Positions 9,691 to 21,214 of a stretch of DNA of 64,000 nt are shown in pieces (positions within the stretch are counted from its first letter, which is position 1; each line of letters begins with the position of its first letter). The DNA is taken from the NCBI GenBank assembly GCA_963575745.1, contig CAUYUJ010009446.1:270586-334585 (forward strand), written 5' to 3'. The position numbers were made by a program, and so were the translations under genes. The DNA is from Prorocentrum cordatum. Its lineage: Eukaryota; Sar; Dinophyceae; Prorocentrales; Prorocentraceae. Below the pieces are notes generated by a model. It worked only from the letters and a program-made list of their open reading frames with translations. It had not been told where the DNA came from and made no database searches.

Positions 9691-10432
9691 GAGCAGCTTC
9701 TGCGTGGATGTTTGGGCACGTGTGGACAGCGTGGAAGGAACCGAATGGTTGCGGGGACCTGGAGGCACATTCGCTTGAAGCTGCACGCCGTGACTTGAAG
9801 AATTTGCGCAAGGCACTGCGCCCAACCAGCCGAGCTGTACGAGGGAGCAGCTGGCAGCAGAGGAGGCGCATACAAGAGACCAGGGGTGAAGGTGGGCCTG
9901 CATAACAAGGATACTGAGGTCGGCTACAGCAGCCACAGAAACATTATTTAAATAAGGAGCAACAGACAACGCGCAAGGGCAAATCATGATTTCAGGAATG
10001 TTATCGCACTTGCAGGTCCGTACGCGATTCGAGCTGGTTCGATCCGGTTCGGCGAATCGAATCGCCATGGCTGCCGATTACGATGTCTTGGGAGTCGTCC
10101 CCTCCTCTGCCCCGTGCTGCTGTTGCTCTCCCGGGTCGTCCACCTGGGGGCCTCCTGGCGAGAAGGGCTTGCACGAACAGATTTTTAGAGACCACCTGCT
10201 TGTGGATTTGGCGACGCCGGGTGGCTTCATAGTTTTCACAGTGCCTGGCGGCGGTAGCGTCGGCGCTTACTTTTCCTGCCCACGCACCTCTGACGTGCAT
10301 GGCGTCTTCTCTCTCTCTCTCTCTTTGACTTGGATGCCGAAGCATTCGATTCTGGTCCAGCGCGACTCGGGCGACGGTCCGATGCGATTTCCGATTTGGG
10401 TCGGCGACAGCAGCGGGAGGCGAGGAAGTGGC
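9691..10432. other. No supported gene
   Basis: Frames are open on both strands but carry no recognised domain. A CT microsatellite lies at 10306-10324. Confidence 0.5.
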
Positions 10433-10570
10433 GGAGGGAGGGGGAGGAGGAGGAGGAGGAGGAGGAGGAGGAGGAGGAGGAGGAGGAGGAGGAGGAGGAG
10501 AAGGAGAAGGAGGAGGAGGATGAGGACGATGACGAGGAAGAGGAGAAAAGGAGGAGAAAGGAGCAGGAGG
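10433..10570. repeat. (GGA)n microsatellite
   Basis: An almost pure GGA array that drifts into GAGGAC. The poly-Glu frame across it is a by-product of the repeat. Confidence 0.95.
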
Positions 10571-10589
10571 ATGAAGCGGTCTCCGTCCT

Positions 10590-11580
10590 ATGCTGGCTGG
10601 TGATGACGGGCAGGGGGGGGGGGTCGGGGACCCAGGGGGAGCCCGGGGTCCAGGGGGCGTCGGGGGCTCGGAGGGGGTTCCCGACTGACCCGGGGGGGAG
10701 GTCGGGAACCCAGGGGGGGAGCGGGGATCGGGGGACCTGGGGAGGGAGGGAGGTCGGAGACCCGGGGGGCCCGAGGGGTTCGGGGGCCCGAGGGGGTCCC
10801 CGACCCGGGGAGGCTTAGTGGCCTTGGTACGCCCGTGTTGAAACCCAACACGTACCGTGTTCAAAACGCCAGTGTTCGCACGCTGTGTGTTGGCTCGGTA
10901 CGCGACGTGTTGGCCCACGCTTTGGCGAACGTATCGCGCCAGACTCACGTTTTCAGTCTACGGGTTGAGCACCGTGCCAACACGCTACGTGTTGCGTGTT
11001 GCGCACCGGGGCAGCTGAGCGGGGAGGGGGTGTCGAGGACCTGGCCGGGTGTCCCCGACCTGGAGGGGGGGTCGTCGGGGGGGTCGGGAGCCCGGGTGGC
11101 GGGTCGTCGGCGATTGGGGAGTTCGGGGGGTTCGGAGACCCAGGGGTAGTCAGGAACCTTGAGGTGGGGTCGGGGACCTGGGGGGGGGTCGGGGATCTGG
11201 CCCCCGACTCCAGATCCGTTGTATGTTTGGCGATTTCGCAAGCAAGGCGGAATTTGTATCGCCCTACTGTTCAAGCTTCGCTGGTGCCGATTCCCGCACC
11301 CCTTTGCCAGAGAGGTGCTCTTCATACTTCTGCCAAAAGATCAGCCTGATTTTGCCGAGGCGGAGATTTCCGCCCGGCTTATTCGCATCGTTTGCGGTGC
11401 ATGTCTGGCTCACTTTTCAATCTGAAAATCGACCTCGGTACGGCGGATTCGAGGTCGGGCGAGGGAGGTCGGGGACCTCGGAGGGCCTTGGGGGTCGGGA
11501 CTTCCGGTGACCTTTGGGGTTTGGGGGGGGGCGGGTCGGTGACCTGGAGGGGATCGGGGATCGCGGGGTGGGTCGGGGAT
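10590..11580. repeat. G-rich GGGGTCGGGGACCCxGGGG minisatellite, interrupted
   Basis: Degenerate units of GGTCGGG(G/A)ACCCxGGGG fill 10610-10820, 11030-11215 and 11450-11580. Two insertions break the array. One (10835-11010) is full of ACGTGTTG/CCAACACG words. The other (11216-11440) is ordinary-complexity sequence with no gene. The G-runs could form G-quadruplexes, which is inference. Confidence 0.75.
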
Positions 11581-11935
11581 CCGCCTTTTCTCCCATTTTC
11601 CTCCTCCAAATTCTGCTGCTCCTCGTATCCGTGTCTTTTTCCTCTTTCCTGGGCGAGGCACGTAGCAGGCAGGATGGGGAGGAGGAAGAAGCATCTGCTA
11701 CATTGCCGTCGCTGCCACAATGCAGCAGCAGCATCGGCAGCCGCATCCGCAGCTGCCAGCGCGACGGCGCACCAATGTTGCCGTTGATCGTTTTCGCCAC
11801 GGAGGCCATGACGGCCCGTCGCCGTATTGGTTCGAGCTTCCTACCGCCCCAAGCGCAGGTCTTCCTCCGAAGGACACGTCCTTCGGGTCTCCCTGTTGTC
11901 AGCGTCGAGCCGCCGCCTCCGCGGCAGCTGCCGCC
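11581..11935. other. Leader region upstream of the KDEL-receptor-like ATG
   Basis: The frame of the first receptor exon stays open back to about 11720, but this part is low-complexity (Gln, Ala, Pro) and unlike the receptor family, so I treat it as untranslated or upstream sequence. I see no SL copy or classical promoter element; dinoflagellate promoters are poorly defined. Confidence 0.4.
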
Positions 11936-12187
11936 ATGCCCACCTCGGTCTCCCAGGCGTTGTGCTCCCTGGCCGGAGGTAAGGCCCCGCCCACGGACGT
12001 CAGCGTCGCATACGGACTCTTCGGCGCGTGCGCCCTGACGGTCTACCACTTCGTGGCCAACGGGGAGTTCTCCGCTGTGCTGACGATGGCGGTCATGCTC
12101 CAGTGCCTGGCGATCTCCTTGCTCTGCCTGCAGACTCTCGCGAACGGCAGCGCCACCGGGCTCTCCGCGCGCGCGCTGGGGATGGAG
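11936..12187 (+). CDS. KDEL-receptor-like protein, exon 1
   Basis: The ATG at 11936 sits in GCCGCCATGC, a strong context, and starts MPTSVSQALCSLAGGKAPPT. A first hydrophobic helix follows, then EFSAVLTMAVMLQCLAISLL and CLQTLANGSATGLSARALGM. The last part matches the ERD2 segment where a helix is followed by a Cys/Ser-x-Gly-Ile/Leu-Ser loop. The exon probably ends after GAG at 12187, before GCTCGG, a GC donor of a kind common in dinoflagellates. Phase is 0. The frame beyond this point loses family resemblance at once. Confidence 0.75.
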
Positions 12188-13196
12188 GCTCGGGCTGGGG
12201 ATGTGAAGCCTCACCGCTTCCCAGCTCTGCTGCCTGCGGCGGTGGCGTCGCAGCCACGCGCCCCACCTCTCGGGGAGAGCCCCTCTCACCCATCCTCCTC
12301 CGCCGCCTCTTTTGGGCTTCTTTTGGAGGGGGTGGAGGAGGAGGGAGAAGGGCAGAGCAGGGCCGAGAGTGGATGAACAGGCATGAGGAGGAGGTCGGGA
12401 GGTCCTCCTCGCAGCTTTTTGGCATCAGCTCGGCCAGGTGGGATCCCGCTTGAGACGATTCTGGCGCTCCCTCATCCCTCTGGCCCTTCCGCGCTCTGGC
12501 CGTTCTCCTTCCTTTTCCTCCTCCACCTCGCCCCCATGGGACGCTGGTTCCTCCTCCTTCTCGACCGAGGAGAGGAGAGAGGAGAGTTGGTGAGGGAAAC
12601 ACACTTTAGTCTACGCTCCTCCTCCTCCTCCTCCTCTTTCTCCTGCTCCTGATCTTGCTGCCCGCTATGTTCCGCCATATATGTATAATTCCCATTGCTC
12701 TGAAAACTATGCGCAACCACTGGAACTGTTCTGGGCGGTACAAGGTACCTACGCGATCGTGTGTGTCATTGTTGTGGCTTGCTGTGGGGCGATCGTTTCT
12801 TCCATTACCTTCAATGATTCGCCCTTCCTCGAGAGGTGAGCGTCCTCATTTCCCTTGTTCCTGGTTGTTGGGGCTCTGCGGGTCCTGCCCACACGTACGT
12901 GTTAGGGGTCTAGCCTGAATGGCATACTGTTAGTCTGGTAAGCGTTGTTGTCGGTCTTGACATGATGCGCACGACCTTCCAGAAGTAGGATATGTAGCAG
13001 TGCGAGTGTAGGAGGCCTTTCCCAGGCGAGGGCGAGGGCGATGGCCCGCCGAGGTGCCCGTATTCGGCAGGTCCTCCGAGGAAGCTGGGGTATCCTCCTC
13101 CTCCTCCTCAACCTCCTCCTGCTTGCCCGGACGCGACGCCTCCTCCTCCTGCTCCTCCCCCTCCTCCTCCTCCTCCTCCTCCTCCGTGGCTTGCCG
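12188..13196. other. Intronic spacer without a gene
   Basis: C/T-rich stretches (12480-12560, 12615-12655) and a (TCC)n tract at 13085-13185 that ends just before the spliced-leader copy. No coding signal. Confidence 0.5.
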
Positions 13197-13218
13197 TCCG
13201 TAGCCATTTTGGCTCAAG
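13197..13218 (+). other. Full-length dinoflagellate spliced-leader sequence
   Basis: All 22 positions match the dinoflagellate SL consensus (D-CCGTAGCC-ATTTTGG-CTCAAG, here with D = T). It is followed by TTGCC and not by a GT donor, so it is not an SL RNA gene but a leader that had been joined to an mRNA and copied back into DNA. A degraded second copy may follow at 13221-13234 (GCCATCTCCTCAAG). It lies 161 bp before the LINE ORF1 start codon. Confidence 0.9.
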
Positions 13219-13379
13219 TTGCCATCTCCTCAAGGCAGCTGGCCAGGTCAGAGCAGGGCTGCTCCCGACTCGGCCCGCGTCACAAGGGTCGGGGGTTGAC
13301 CCTTTTCGCTCATTGAGGCATTTTGCCAACCTGTTTACTCTTCACGTGTACCACACCTGTCTCGCTCACTGGCAGTGCA

Positions 13380-14465
13380 ATGGCCGCCGCAGAAGCATCC
13401 AATGCTCAGCTGCTCCAGGTGCTCGAAGGTATGAATGGCGGCATGAACGCCATGAGGGAGGACATCAAGGATGTCAAATAACGGTTCGCCGTAGCAGAAG
13501 GGCTCGAGGAGAAGATTTCGGATCTCGAGTTCGCAATGGAGGGCAAGCTCGACGAGGCCAAGGCCGCACGTGAAGCGCTAGTTCTCGACATGGATCTACG
13601 AGTTTCTCGACTCGAACATGCTCATCAAGAAGCCGCCACCAACGCCGCCTTCTTCGACACCGATGACGGCAACCCCACCGCCAAACATGCAGGGCTCGAG
13701 ATTCAGCGCCAAATGAACGAGAAGATGGCCAGGCCCGAGGCGCCCCTTGCTGAACTTCAGCGTGCCCCGTCTGATGCAGGCTCCGCTTCGATTCGTCCGC
13801 CGTCCAAGTCCCGCCGCCTTGGAATGGGCTCCAGCGTCGGCTCCAGCTCGTCCGAGATCCCCGTGATCGACCTCGCCACCGACGAGCACAACCATATCGA
13901 CCCGACCAGACGCTGGATCAGTGGTTTTCCTCGCCCTGTCACCGAGCCGTACAGGCGCACCGTCTTCAACCAGATGAAAGGCAGACTTCCTGCCACCATT
14001 AGCGAAGGGATGACAGGACACTTCCACAAAGTCTCGCAGGCGTTCGCCATCACCTTCAACTCCGAGCAAAAGGCCCGCGACTTCCATGATTGGTTCCTTG
14101 CGAATCCCGTGACGTGGCAGGACTACCGCAACACCTCCCTTCACCCACCTCGGTGCCGCAGTGATATGCCGTTGCAAGCCCGCCAGAAGAACCGCGTCCT
14201 GAGTGCTCTCTGGCCGCTCGTCCGCAAGCACCTCGAGAACGCAGGCAAGTGGAGTCCGACGTTCAAGATCGGCACCAACCCGTTCAAAGGCGTGTTCAGC
14301 ATCACCACAGAGAACGACCACTGGGAGATCTTCAAGTTATCCGACGCTCCTGGAGGCATGTACAAGCTGAAGCCGATCAGTGACCAGCTCTCCGAATGAC
14401 ACATCTCCGAGACGACCGCCAACTGGATGATCGAGCAGGCCCAGGCCTCCGTCCAGCAGTACTGA
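13380..14465 (+). pseudogene. LINE ORF1 (coiled coil plus RRM-like RNA-binding region), broken
   Basis: The ATG at 13380 opens MAAAEASNAQLLQVLEG, and a heptad-rich coiled coil follows. The frame is cut by TAA at 13479-13481 and TGA at 14397-14399 and closes at TGA 14463-14465, giving about 361 codons. After a Ser-rich linker, the C-terminal half (RRWISGFPRPVTEPYRR, about 13900-13952, then QAFAITFNSEQKARDFHDWF) has the spacing of an RRM-like fold, as in LINE ORF1 proteins that coat the element RNA. A long uninterrupted frame restarts at 13536. The domain call is by pattern; the position upstream of an endonuclease supports it. Confidence 0.7.
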
Positions 14466-15518
14466 AGTGACGCCAGCCTAGTATCGTGTGCAAGTTTTTC
14501 GTCTTTTCCCGCTTCTTCGCTGCCTCTGCCGCCCGCTTCTCCCCCCGCTGCCTCCGCGTCCTCTGCCTTCTGCTCGCCTGTTCTGTCGAATGCTGGTTTT
14601 GGAGCCCAGCCGCCTTCGCCGGAGGACCCAGCGGGTTCTCGTCTTTCTTTTCCGCAGTCCCTGGCCAATGGTCGAGGTATTCGGATTGCTACCTGGAACT
14701 GTCATACCCTGTTCGGCGCGGTCTCTGGGGACCACGACACTCAGGTCAAGACCTTCGATCGACTCACTAACCTAACTAGAGCAAACATTATCATTTGCTT
14801 ACAAGGAACGCACGGCCATGAAGGGGATCGCGAAGCTTTGCGCACCGAGTTCCCTGGCTTTGAACCCTTCTGTACGTTCTGCCCCGACAGCCACGCTGGC
14901 GGGAACGCGATTATGCTCGCTCGCTCTCTTCTCGCTCTGCTTCCTCAAAATCACCATGCTGTGGTTATTCCTGGTCGTCTCCATGCTGTCACTATTCAGT
15001 CTGACTCTTTCTCGCTCACCATCCTGAACCTCCACCTCGACCCGAGTAGCCGCCACAGAGAGAAAATCAGAATCCTTCGCATGCGCGCCGACTTTTTGCA
15101 TGATGTCCAGGGCCTCTCCTCCTTTGTTGGAGACTTCAACTTTTGCGAGCTGGGCGAGGGCACCCAGCGAGTAGACGGCTCTGTGCAGATCAACAGCCCC
15201 GACTCCCTCGCTCACAAGTTCTGGTCTTTATTGCCTAATGTTATGGAATGTTACCAAGAGAATCCGACCCACCACACCACTCGGAATGGGAATGTGGTTA
15301 GCGTGTCCAGGATCGACCGCATTTACACCAATATGTTCACTGGGGACCTGGATTTGAAACCGACCTCTGGGACCTCCTGGAATATTTGCAAAGCCGACCT
15401 CCCGAGCGACCACGCACCGGTGCACTTGCATCTGAACGGAGGTGGAGACAACCGCGCTCGGGCCTTGCGTCGCGGGTCTCTCGTCGCCCTCTGCATCCGA
15501 CCCTGCTCGAAAAGCTGA
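14466..15518 (+). pseudogene. LINE apurinic-type endonuclease domain
   Basis: In the same frame as ORF1, directly after its TGA, a Ser/Pro/Ala linker leads into an exonuclease-endonuclease-phosphatase fold. Motifs are ATWNCHTLF (about 14684), ICLQGTH (about 14793-14813), GGNAIML, ILNLHLDP, FVGDFNF (about 15124), SRIDRIY and SDHAPV (about 15408). This enzyme nicks target DNA to prime reverse transcription. The catalytic Glu of the usual QE motif is Gly (GGA, 14805-14807), so this copy should be inactive. The family-like sequence ends near 15470 and continues in two other frames, showing frameshifts. Confidence 0.85.
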
Positions 15519-18189
15519 TCAACGAGCACGGGGTGTGCGAAGATAATCTTCCGCTGATGGTTGAAGACTCACTTGTCTTATGCACGAAGCAGGCCGTCTC
15601 GTGCAGCATCGCCTTTCTGAGCTTCCGCCCAGCTCCGCCGAGCAGCATCTGCAGTGGCTGTTCGCGGCGAATCGCGCCATGCGGGGCCACGAGATAAGCG
15701 CGCTGAAGAAGGCTGTCAAGGCCATCCCCGCGCTGCTCAACTTTCTCGACCCTGGCAGTGGCAGGCGGCACAACCAGCTAGCCTTTCAAGAGTATATGGC
15801 CAAGATTGCCGCCGCTCGGTACCAAAAAGAATATGAGGAAATCATCGGACACGCCGCGGAATCCCCCCCCCAGTTTTATGGGCCCCGAGCTGCGCGTCTT
15901 CAGAGATTGGCATCGGCCTGGTCTCCGAAGAATCGGAGAATCTTCCTCGCGGGCATCGCGGATGCCGCCGTCAACGCTTTCCCGACTGCCGAGGCTGGGG
16001 TTCATGCGCTTGCCGCTCACTGGAGCCAAGTTCACGCGTCTGTTTAATTTCAGATTGCCGCGAGGGACCAGCTAGAGGAACATATTCAGAAAATTCGAGG
16101 GGCCCAGATTTGGAGGCTTTCCGAAGAGCAGTTTTACGTTGTTTTAGATCGGCTTCACGATTCCTCCCCTGGTCCTGACGGGTCATGTTACTCTGCCTGG
16201 TCCAAAGGAAATGTATTCGTTAGGTGGGCCGCCTTCGCCATGTACCAGCACTTCATGGATTTCGGCCAGGTTTCGGACGATTTCAACCTCAGTAATTCGG
16301 TCTTCCTTCCCAAAGGCTCCCTGGGCCGCGACGGGTTCGAGCTATGGGGGACTCCCGAAATGACCCGTCCTATCTCCCTCTCCAACTCGATCAACAAAAT
16401 TGTCGCTGTCGCGGTCAATTTCCGCCGGAAAGAGGTTTGCGTGGGCGCCACCATTGGGGTCCAAAGGGGCTTCGTCAAACACCGTAACATGTTAGACAAC
16501 CTGATTGAGTTTGAGACGCACATGGTCGTAGGAGCAGGCCTACTGCGGCGACGGTCAGCAGGCGCGATCCTGTTGGGCATTAAGGCCGCCTTCCCCAGCT
16601 TATGCCACGAATGGATCTTTTTTGCATTCGAGAACATGAACTTCCCTGAGTTTGTGCTGAATGCGATAAGGACGCTCTACGCCAAGGTTACAACCACCAT
16701 TCTCCTGGGCGGGGTGCCCCATTGCTCTTTTCGTACCCTCCGCGGGATTAAGCAAGGTTGTCCGCTCTCGGGAAGTGTGTTCGCCCTGGGGTTCGATCCG
16801 ATTGTACGTCTGCTCTGTCTTCGGCTGCCCCGACCTGTCCACTTGCACGGCGCCTTCGCTGATGATGTTGCCTCCGCCGCTTTTGACATCTACACGGCCG
16901 TGCCTATTTTCATGAAAACTATGATGCTCGCAGGGCTCGCCGCTGGCCCCATCCCGAACCTCAAAAAACCGGCGATCTTATTTTACCGCGACTTTAACAG
17001 GGAGGAGGAGGAGAGGAAGTTCCAGCAGCAGGGGATCAGGGTCCGTAGCTTCGGGATGGCCAAGTGCGCCAAGTATCTTGGAGTTGTGTGTGGGATCAGA
17101 GCCCAAGAGGAGTCTTGGGCCGCCCCGCTGGTCAAGTTCCGAGACCGCTGCCGCTTCATTAAGTCCTTGAAGTTGGACCTGTCGATGTCTCTAGTGGCGT
17201 ACAACCAGATAACGGTCACTGTGCCCATGTACATCGCCCAGTTCTTTCCGCCTGCGGCCGACTGTTGTTGGCAAGTGCATCTCGGTCTGCAATCTTTAAT
17301 GTGCGCTCCTCGGCGCGCCCTATCTGATCACATGCTGGTGGGGATGAAGTCACTCGGGGGAAAGTTATCTCGGGCCAGGTCTCTCACGCACAAAGCTCGT
17401 GAAGCCGCATGCCGTGCCACGCTCGCCTCTTCGGTCTTTCTCGCATGCATCGAGAAAATTGAGGACGCGTTCGAGGACCTCGAATGCCACCTGGATGCCC
17501 ATCTTCATCCAGTTTATACCAAGTCTTTCGTGTTAATGATGGCCCAGGACTATCGCGAGTTATCCAGAATTCCGTCCGCCCCCACCGTCTTCGAGCATGG
17601 GCTTCAGAAGGAAATGACCAAACTTGTTCTCTCTCACCATCCCCTGGTTCCGTTTCCTGAGCTTATTCTGAGGCGTCTGCAGTATTGGGTCTCGAGGTTT
17701 CCTGAAGCTGGCCAAGTTGGGGCTCCTGCAGCTCAGCTGTGCTTCTCTCGGCTAGAACTGATTGGTCAGCATATTGCTCCATTTGTTCAACTCATACTGT
17801 TGCGCAGTATATGCACTGCCTGGAATACCTCGCGGAGATACCGCCAGGCCACCCTGGGTTGCAGGTTCGGATGCCAATGTGTTGCTGGCGACCAGCTCGT
17901 TCACTATCTTGTCTGTCCTGTTCTCCTCGAAGTGATGCGCGCTAATCTGCCTAGGCTCCCACCTTGGTGGGGGGCGGAGGTGTTTGCTGGGCTCCTACTT
18001 TTTCCTTTGCCTCTCTCGTGCGAAGAAGCGGTCTCCATTGCCATCGCACACGATGTATTATTAAACACGTTTAATAAGCTTAGATCCGAGGGGGCCCAAA
18101 GCGCTTCTCGAGCCATTCGGCTTGCAGCAGGCCGACTCCGCCTTATTTGCCGAAGGGATGCCCGGGCGCGGTCTCTGGCGCGGCGATAG
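15470..18189 (+). pseudogene. LINE reverse transcriptase with C-terminal zinc knuckle
   Basis: A short piece in one frame (HPTLLEKLINEHG, about 15494) passes to a second frame from about 15580, which runs to 18189 with a TAA at 16045-16047. RT landmarks are TRPISLSNSINKIVAVAVNF (motif 1/2), FVKHRNMLDNL, ILLGIKAAFPSL (motif A), GIKQGCPLSGSVFALGFDP (motif B), GAFADDVASA (motif C, DD at 16861-16866) and AKYLGVVCG (motif E). The motif A Asp is Gly (GGC, 16576-16578). The C-terminus has CRFGCQCVAGDQLVHYLVCP (C-x3-C-x9-H-x3-C). Uninterrupted from 16048, it is the best-preserved part of the element. Confidence 0.9.
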
Positions 18190-18412
18190 GGCTTCTGTCG
18201 GGCGCGGGCGCCTCGGATGACCTGCCAGATGGGATCGGGTCTCCTCCGTGGCCCGCCGCTGCCGACGCTGCGGCCGCCATTGTATATCTTGCGCGGCAGC
18301 AGCAGCAGCAGCGACAGTAGTAGCAGCAGTAGTAGCAGCAGTAGTTCAGGCAAGTAGAGTGGACGGACTCCTCTGGGCACGCTCCACCTCCTCCTCCTCC
18401 TCCTCCTCCCCC

Positions 18413-18452
<40 letters not shown>

Positions 18453-18739
18453 CTTCCTCCTCCTCCTCCCCAGCAGCTAGATGCCCTCAAAGCAACATTC
18501 GCCAATTTGCCCAACAATTACCCGATTCTCCCGCTTCCGCCTGGTTCGGCTAGGCCTTCCCCTGGCTGAAACCCACGAGGCGTTGAGTTCCCTGAGACCC
18601 GTGGACTCTTAAGGTACTGGCGCTCCTCCTCCTCGTCCTCCCCCTGCTGCTCTTCCTCCTTTTCCTGAGGCACAGACTGACAACAACAGGTGGGTCAGTG
18701 AACCTGCCCCCTACAGCTGCACAGTGCCCGGGATCAATT
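18190..18739. repeat. CAG/TAG, CTC and ATC trinucleotide tracts
   Basis: GCAGCAGCAG..GTAGCAGCAGTAG at 18293-18345, CTC repeats at 18388-18412, and ATC repeats at 18413-18450, then CTC again. No gene; possibly the 3' end of the LINE lies here. Confidence 0.8.
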
Positions 18740-20995
18740 CATCTCCGAGCTCTCGAAAGGCCGAAGCTCAATTGGAATCAAGCGGCTTCTGAAACACAGT
18801 TTGCGCTGTTCGAGCTCCCTGAGCATTCTCCTGCCCCACTGAGGGGGGCGCCCACACGTCTGACCCAACTTGTGCACGCGCTGCGTGCACATGACTCCGC
18901 ACGTGACACACAAGTCCATTACAAAGATCACCGACCACCTCGACCAGCCATCTCCTCAACGAGCGACCTCCAATCACGACGACACGACGGGGAGGGGGAA
19001 CTTTCCCGGATGAGACGAGACCGATGGCGCCGGTGGCGGCAGCAGTAGCATCGGATTTGGCCTGCGCGCGCATGGCGCGGGCCGTCTTCATGCGCGTGGC
19101 GGTGAGACGTTCCGTGTCGATGGCGGCAAGCGTGGCTGCCCTGATTGCCTGCTCCCCCACTGCTCGCACGAGCTGGCACATTTTCCGACAGCGAACGCGA
19201 AACTAGGAACCTACGCGCAAATGCCGGGTTATCTTCGCCGCCCACTCGTCGGCGAAACGATTGCCAGCAAGTAAGCGAGGGGAAATCGATCGGTGTTGAT
19301 CTAGGGTGGGGTGGGCCTTAACTCTGACAAGCGTAACCGAAACAAGACCCACCCCACCCCAATCCTCGAGCTTCCCCCGAAGAAGCTCCCAGACACCAGC
19401 ATGCGCGGCATTCAAGGCACAGCAACGTTCGCGACCGTGCTGCATGATGCCAGGGTAAACGAAATCACAACCAGTATGAATGGTGACTGGCGGTAGAGCA
19501 ACTCTGAGCGTCTCCAACGCAGCCACCGTTTCAGTTCGATCGATGCACAGAATTGGATCTTCAATGCCTCCGCCATCGACCACCGAGGTTCGAAACTCTG
19601 AGAGCGCACGAGGAGACGGACGGTCAGGAAACAGAGCGATGACAACCCAACTTACAACGCGAGCATTGGGCACGTCATGGTCGAAACGCGAGCCATAGCC
19701 ATCGGCAAAGAGGTTACCTCTCAAAACTTCGGGCGTACCAAGATAAAACTGAAAACTGCAATGGTGCAATTGTTGGCACCGCAGGGAACTTGCCACAAGG
19801 CATCAAGACAAGAACCCAAAGCAGGCGCACTAGTTCAGTCGGCTCATGCGGAAAAGGACGTCGTAGTGCCGCTGTGACAGTGTGCTGAGGCGCTGCCGAG
19901 ACCAGTCCACCACGAAGGAAGGGACGGTGACAGAGCGCGCCAGAAGACGCATGACAGATTCGGCAAAGATGTGACTGCACGTGGCACGTTTTTTGCCCCG
20001 AACATCCACTCCTGCGTCCACAGCGCGCCTGTGACGACTGATCGAATATAGGCGTTCTCATCTGGCAACAGGGGCGAGGAACGGCCAAGCAACCCCAGAA
20101 CAGGCTCGAGCAAAACGTCTTTCTGGATTTCAGGACACGCAAGGGTGGAGCTGACTTGTTTTCACTGCCATGCCTCACAGGCCATGCCAATTAGCTTCCT
20201 GAGCCCGAGGATGCAAAACGTGGCCGGCTATAGGCTGCATGGTGAGGCCCCAGGGGGGAGTCCAGGATTGAAAACCATTCAAGTGCATGCCCAGACACTC
20301 CAAGGCGGCTGGATACGCAGAAACGGGTCCTGAGACCGACTGACAGGGACTTTAATTTCCTGGCCCAGATTTTGTCTCGGGCCTACTGGGCCCCTTGAGC
20401 TATCGCATGACGGGGCGCCCGCTGCTGCTTCCAAGCAGCTAGCATTGCGCAGAGCGGCTCGTCGGAAGCCTTGTAGACGGGGCCCACAAGACGCCCGGAG
20501 AGGAGGAGGCGGAGGGCGATCCAGGAGGAGCTGGTGGGACGCTGAGTTCCTACCAACTGCCTATGCTTAAGAACCCTGACAATTCGCGCTTGCGGCACTG
20601 CTGCCATATCCTACACTGGTTTAGGGCGTGGCCTTGGCCATTCTGGTGAATAAGCGGCGTCGCTGAGGTTCGCGCGAGATCTCTCCGCGCCTAGCGCGAA
20701 CTATTGCGGCGGCCAGGCGCTGGCGCTTGGTCCCACTCCCCACGCGCCGACCCGACCCGTGGTCCATCCCCGAGTTTCTTTCAGCGCGAGCGCTGCGCCC
20801 TTCTAGGTCACGGACTAGCTTCTTAAGAGGCCTTGAGGTTAGCAGCGACACCAAGGACAAATGCCTTGTCTTTGGCTACCATGAGATCCACTTTTTCCAC
20901 CGGGCGGCATAATTCGACGCCGGCTGCGGCCAGGTCTGCACGGGCGCGCTCTTCGGCGCCAAATCTCTGCAAGCCAATGTCACTAACTAGTGTAA
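18740..20995 (-). pseudogene. RNase H-bearing LINE fossil (C-terminal half), minus strand
   Basis: Read from high to low coordinates. A post-catalytic RT piece (VSDIGLQRFGAEERARADLA, about 20990-20920) comes first, then an Arg-rich RT tail (RQRLAAAIVRARRGEISREP, about 20730). A knuckle-like CRICHASSGALCHRPF follows at about 19960. Then comes an RNase HI fold at 19796-19203 with LFADGYGSRF, TETVAALETL, HTGCDFVY and RVKAHPT..AGNRFADEWAA. RNase H removes RNA from the RNA-DNA hybrid. Several frames are needed, stops are frequent, and the usual T-D-C motif reads T-G-C. The tail continues to about 18740. The first half of the element is missing. Confidence 0.65.
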
Positions 20996-21170
20996 GGGCA
21001 TTCCTCCTCATCATCATCATCATCGTCCTGTTCCCCCTCTGCCTCCTCCTCTTCCTCCTTCTCTTTCTCGTCCTGCATCCATCTCTTCCTCCTCCTCGTC
21101 CTCCTCCTCTTCCTCCTCGTCCCCGTGCGGAACACGACCTAGAGGAAACGCGCGACGTGCGTCCCACCGG
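20996..21170. repeat. TCATCA and TCC microsatellite
   Basis: TCATCATCATCATCATCG (21009-21027) followed by CTCCTC/TTCCTCC runs to about 21120. Confidence 0.9.
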
Positions 21171-21214
21171 CTACGCGCCGGAGGAGGACGCCGGAGGACG
21201 ACCCGGAGAAAGCA

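Larger units (their letters stand above)
13197..18189 (+). mobile_element. LINE-type non-LTR retrotransposon, nearly complete but inactive
   Basis: Order on the + strand: complete SL (13197-13218), 161 bp of leader, ORF1 (13380-14465), endonuclease (14466 to about 15470), then a frameshifted link and reverse transcriptase with a C-terminal zinc knuckle (about 15580-18189). Three in-frame stops, at least two frameshifts and loss of catalytic acids in both enzymes show it is dead. No A-tail or target duplication is obvious; the 3' end may lie in the CAG/ATC-rich tract after 18250. It sits in intron 1 of the receptor gene in sense orientation. Confidence 0.85.

Noticed and set aside
13197-13330. 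An SL RNA gene at the full-length spliced leader
   Set aside because: The leader is followed by TTGCC instead of a GT donor, and no Sm-site-like structured RNA follows. It is a leader already joined to an mRNA.
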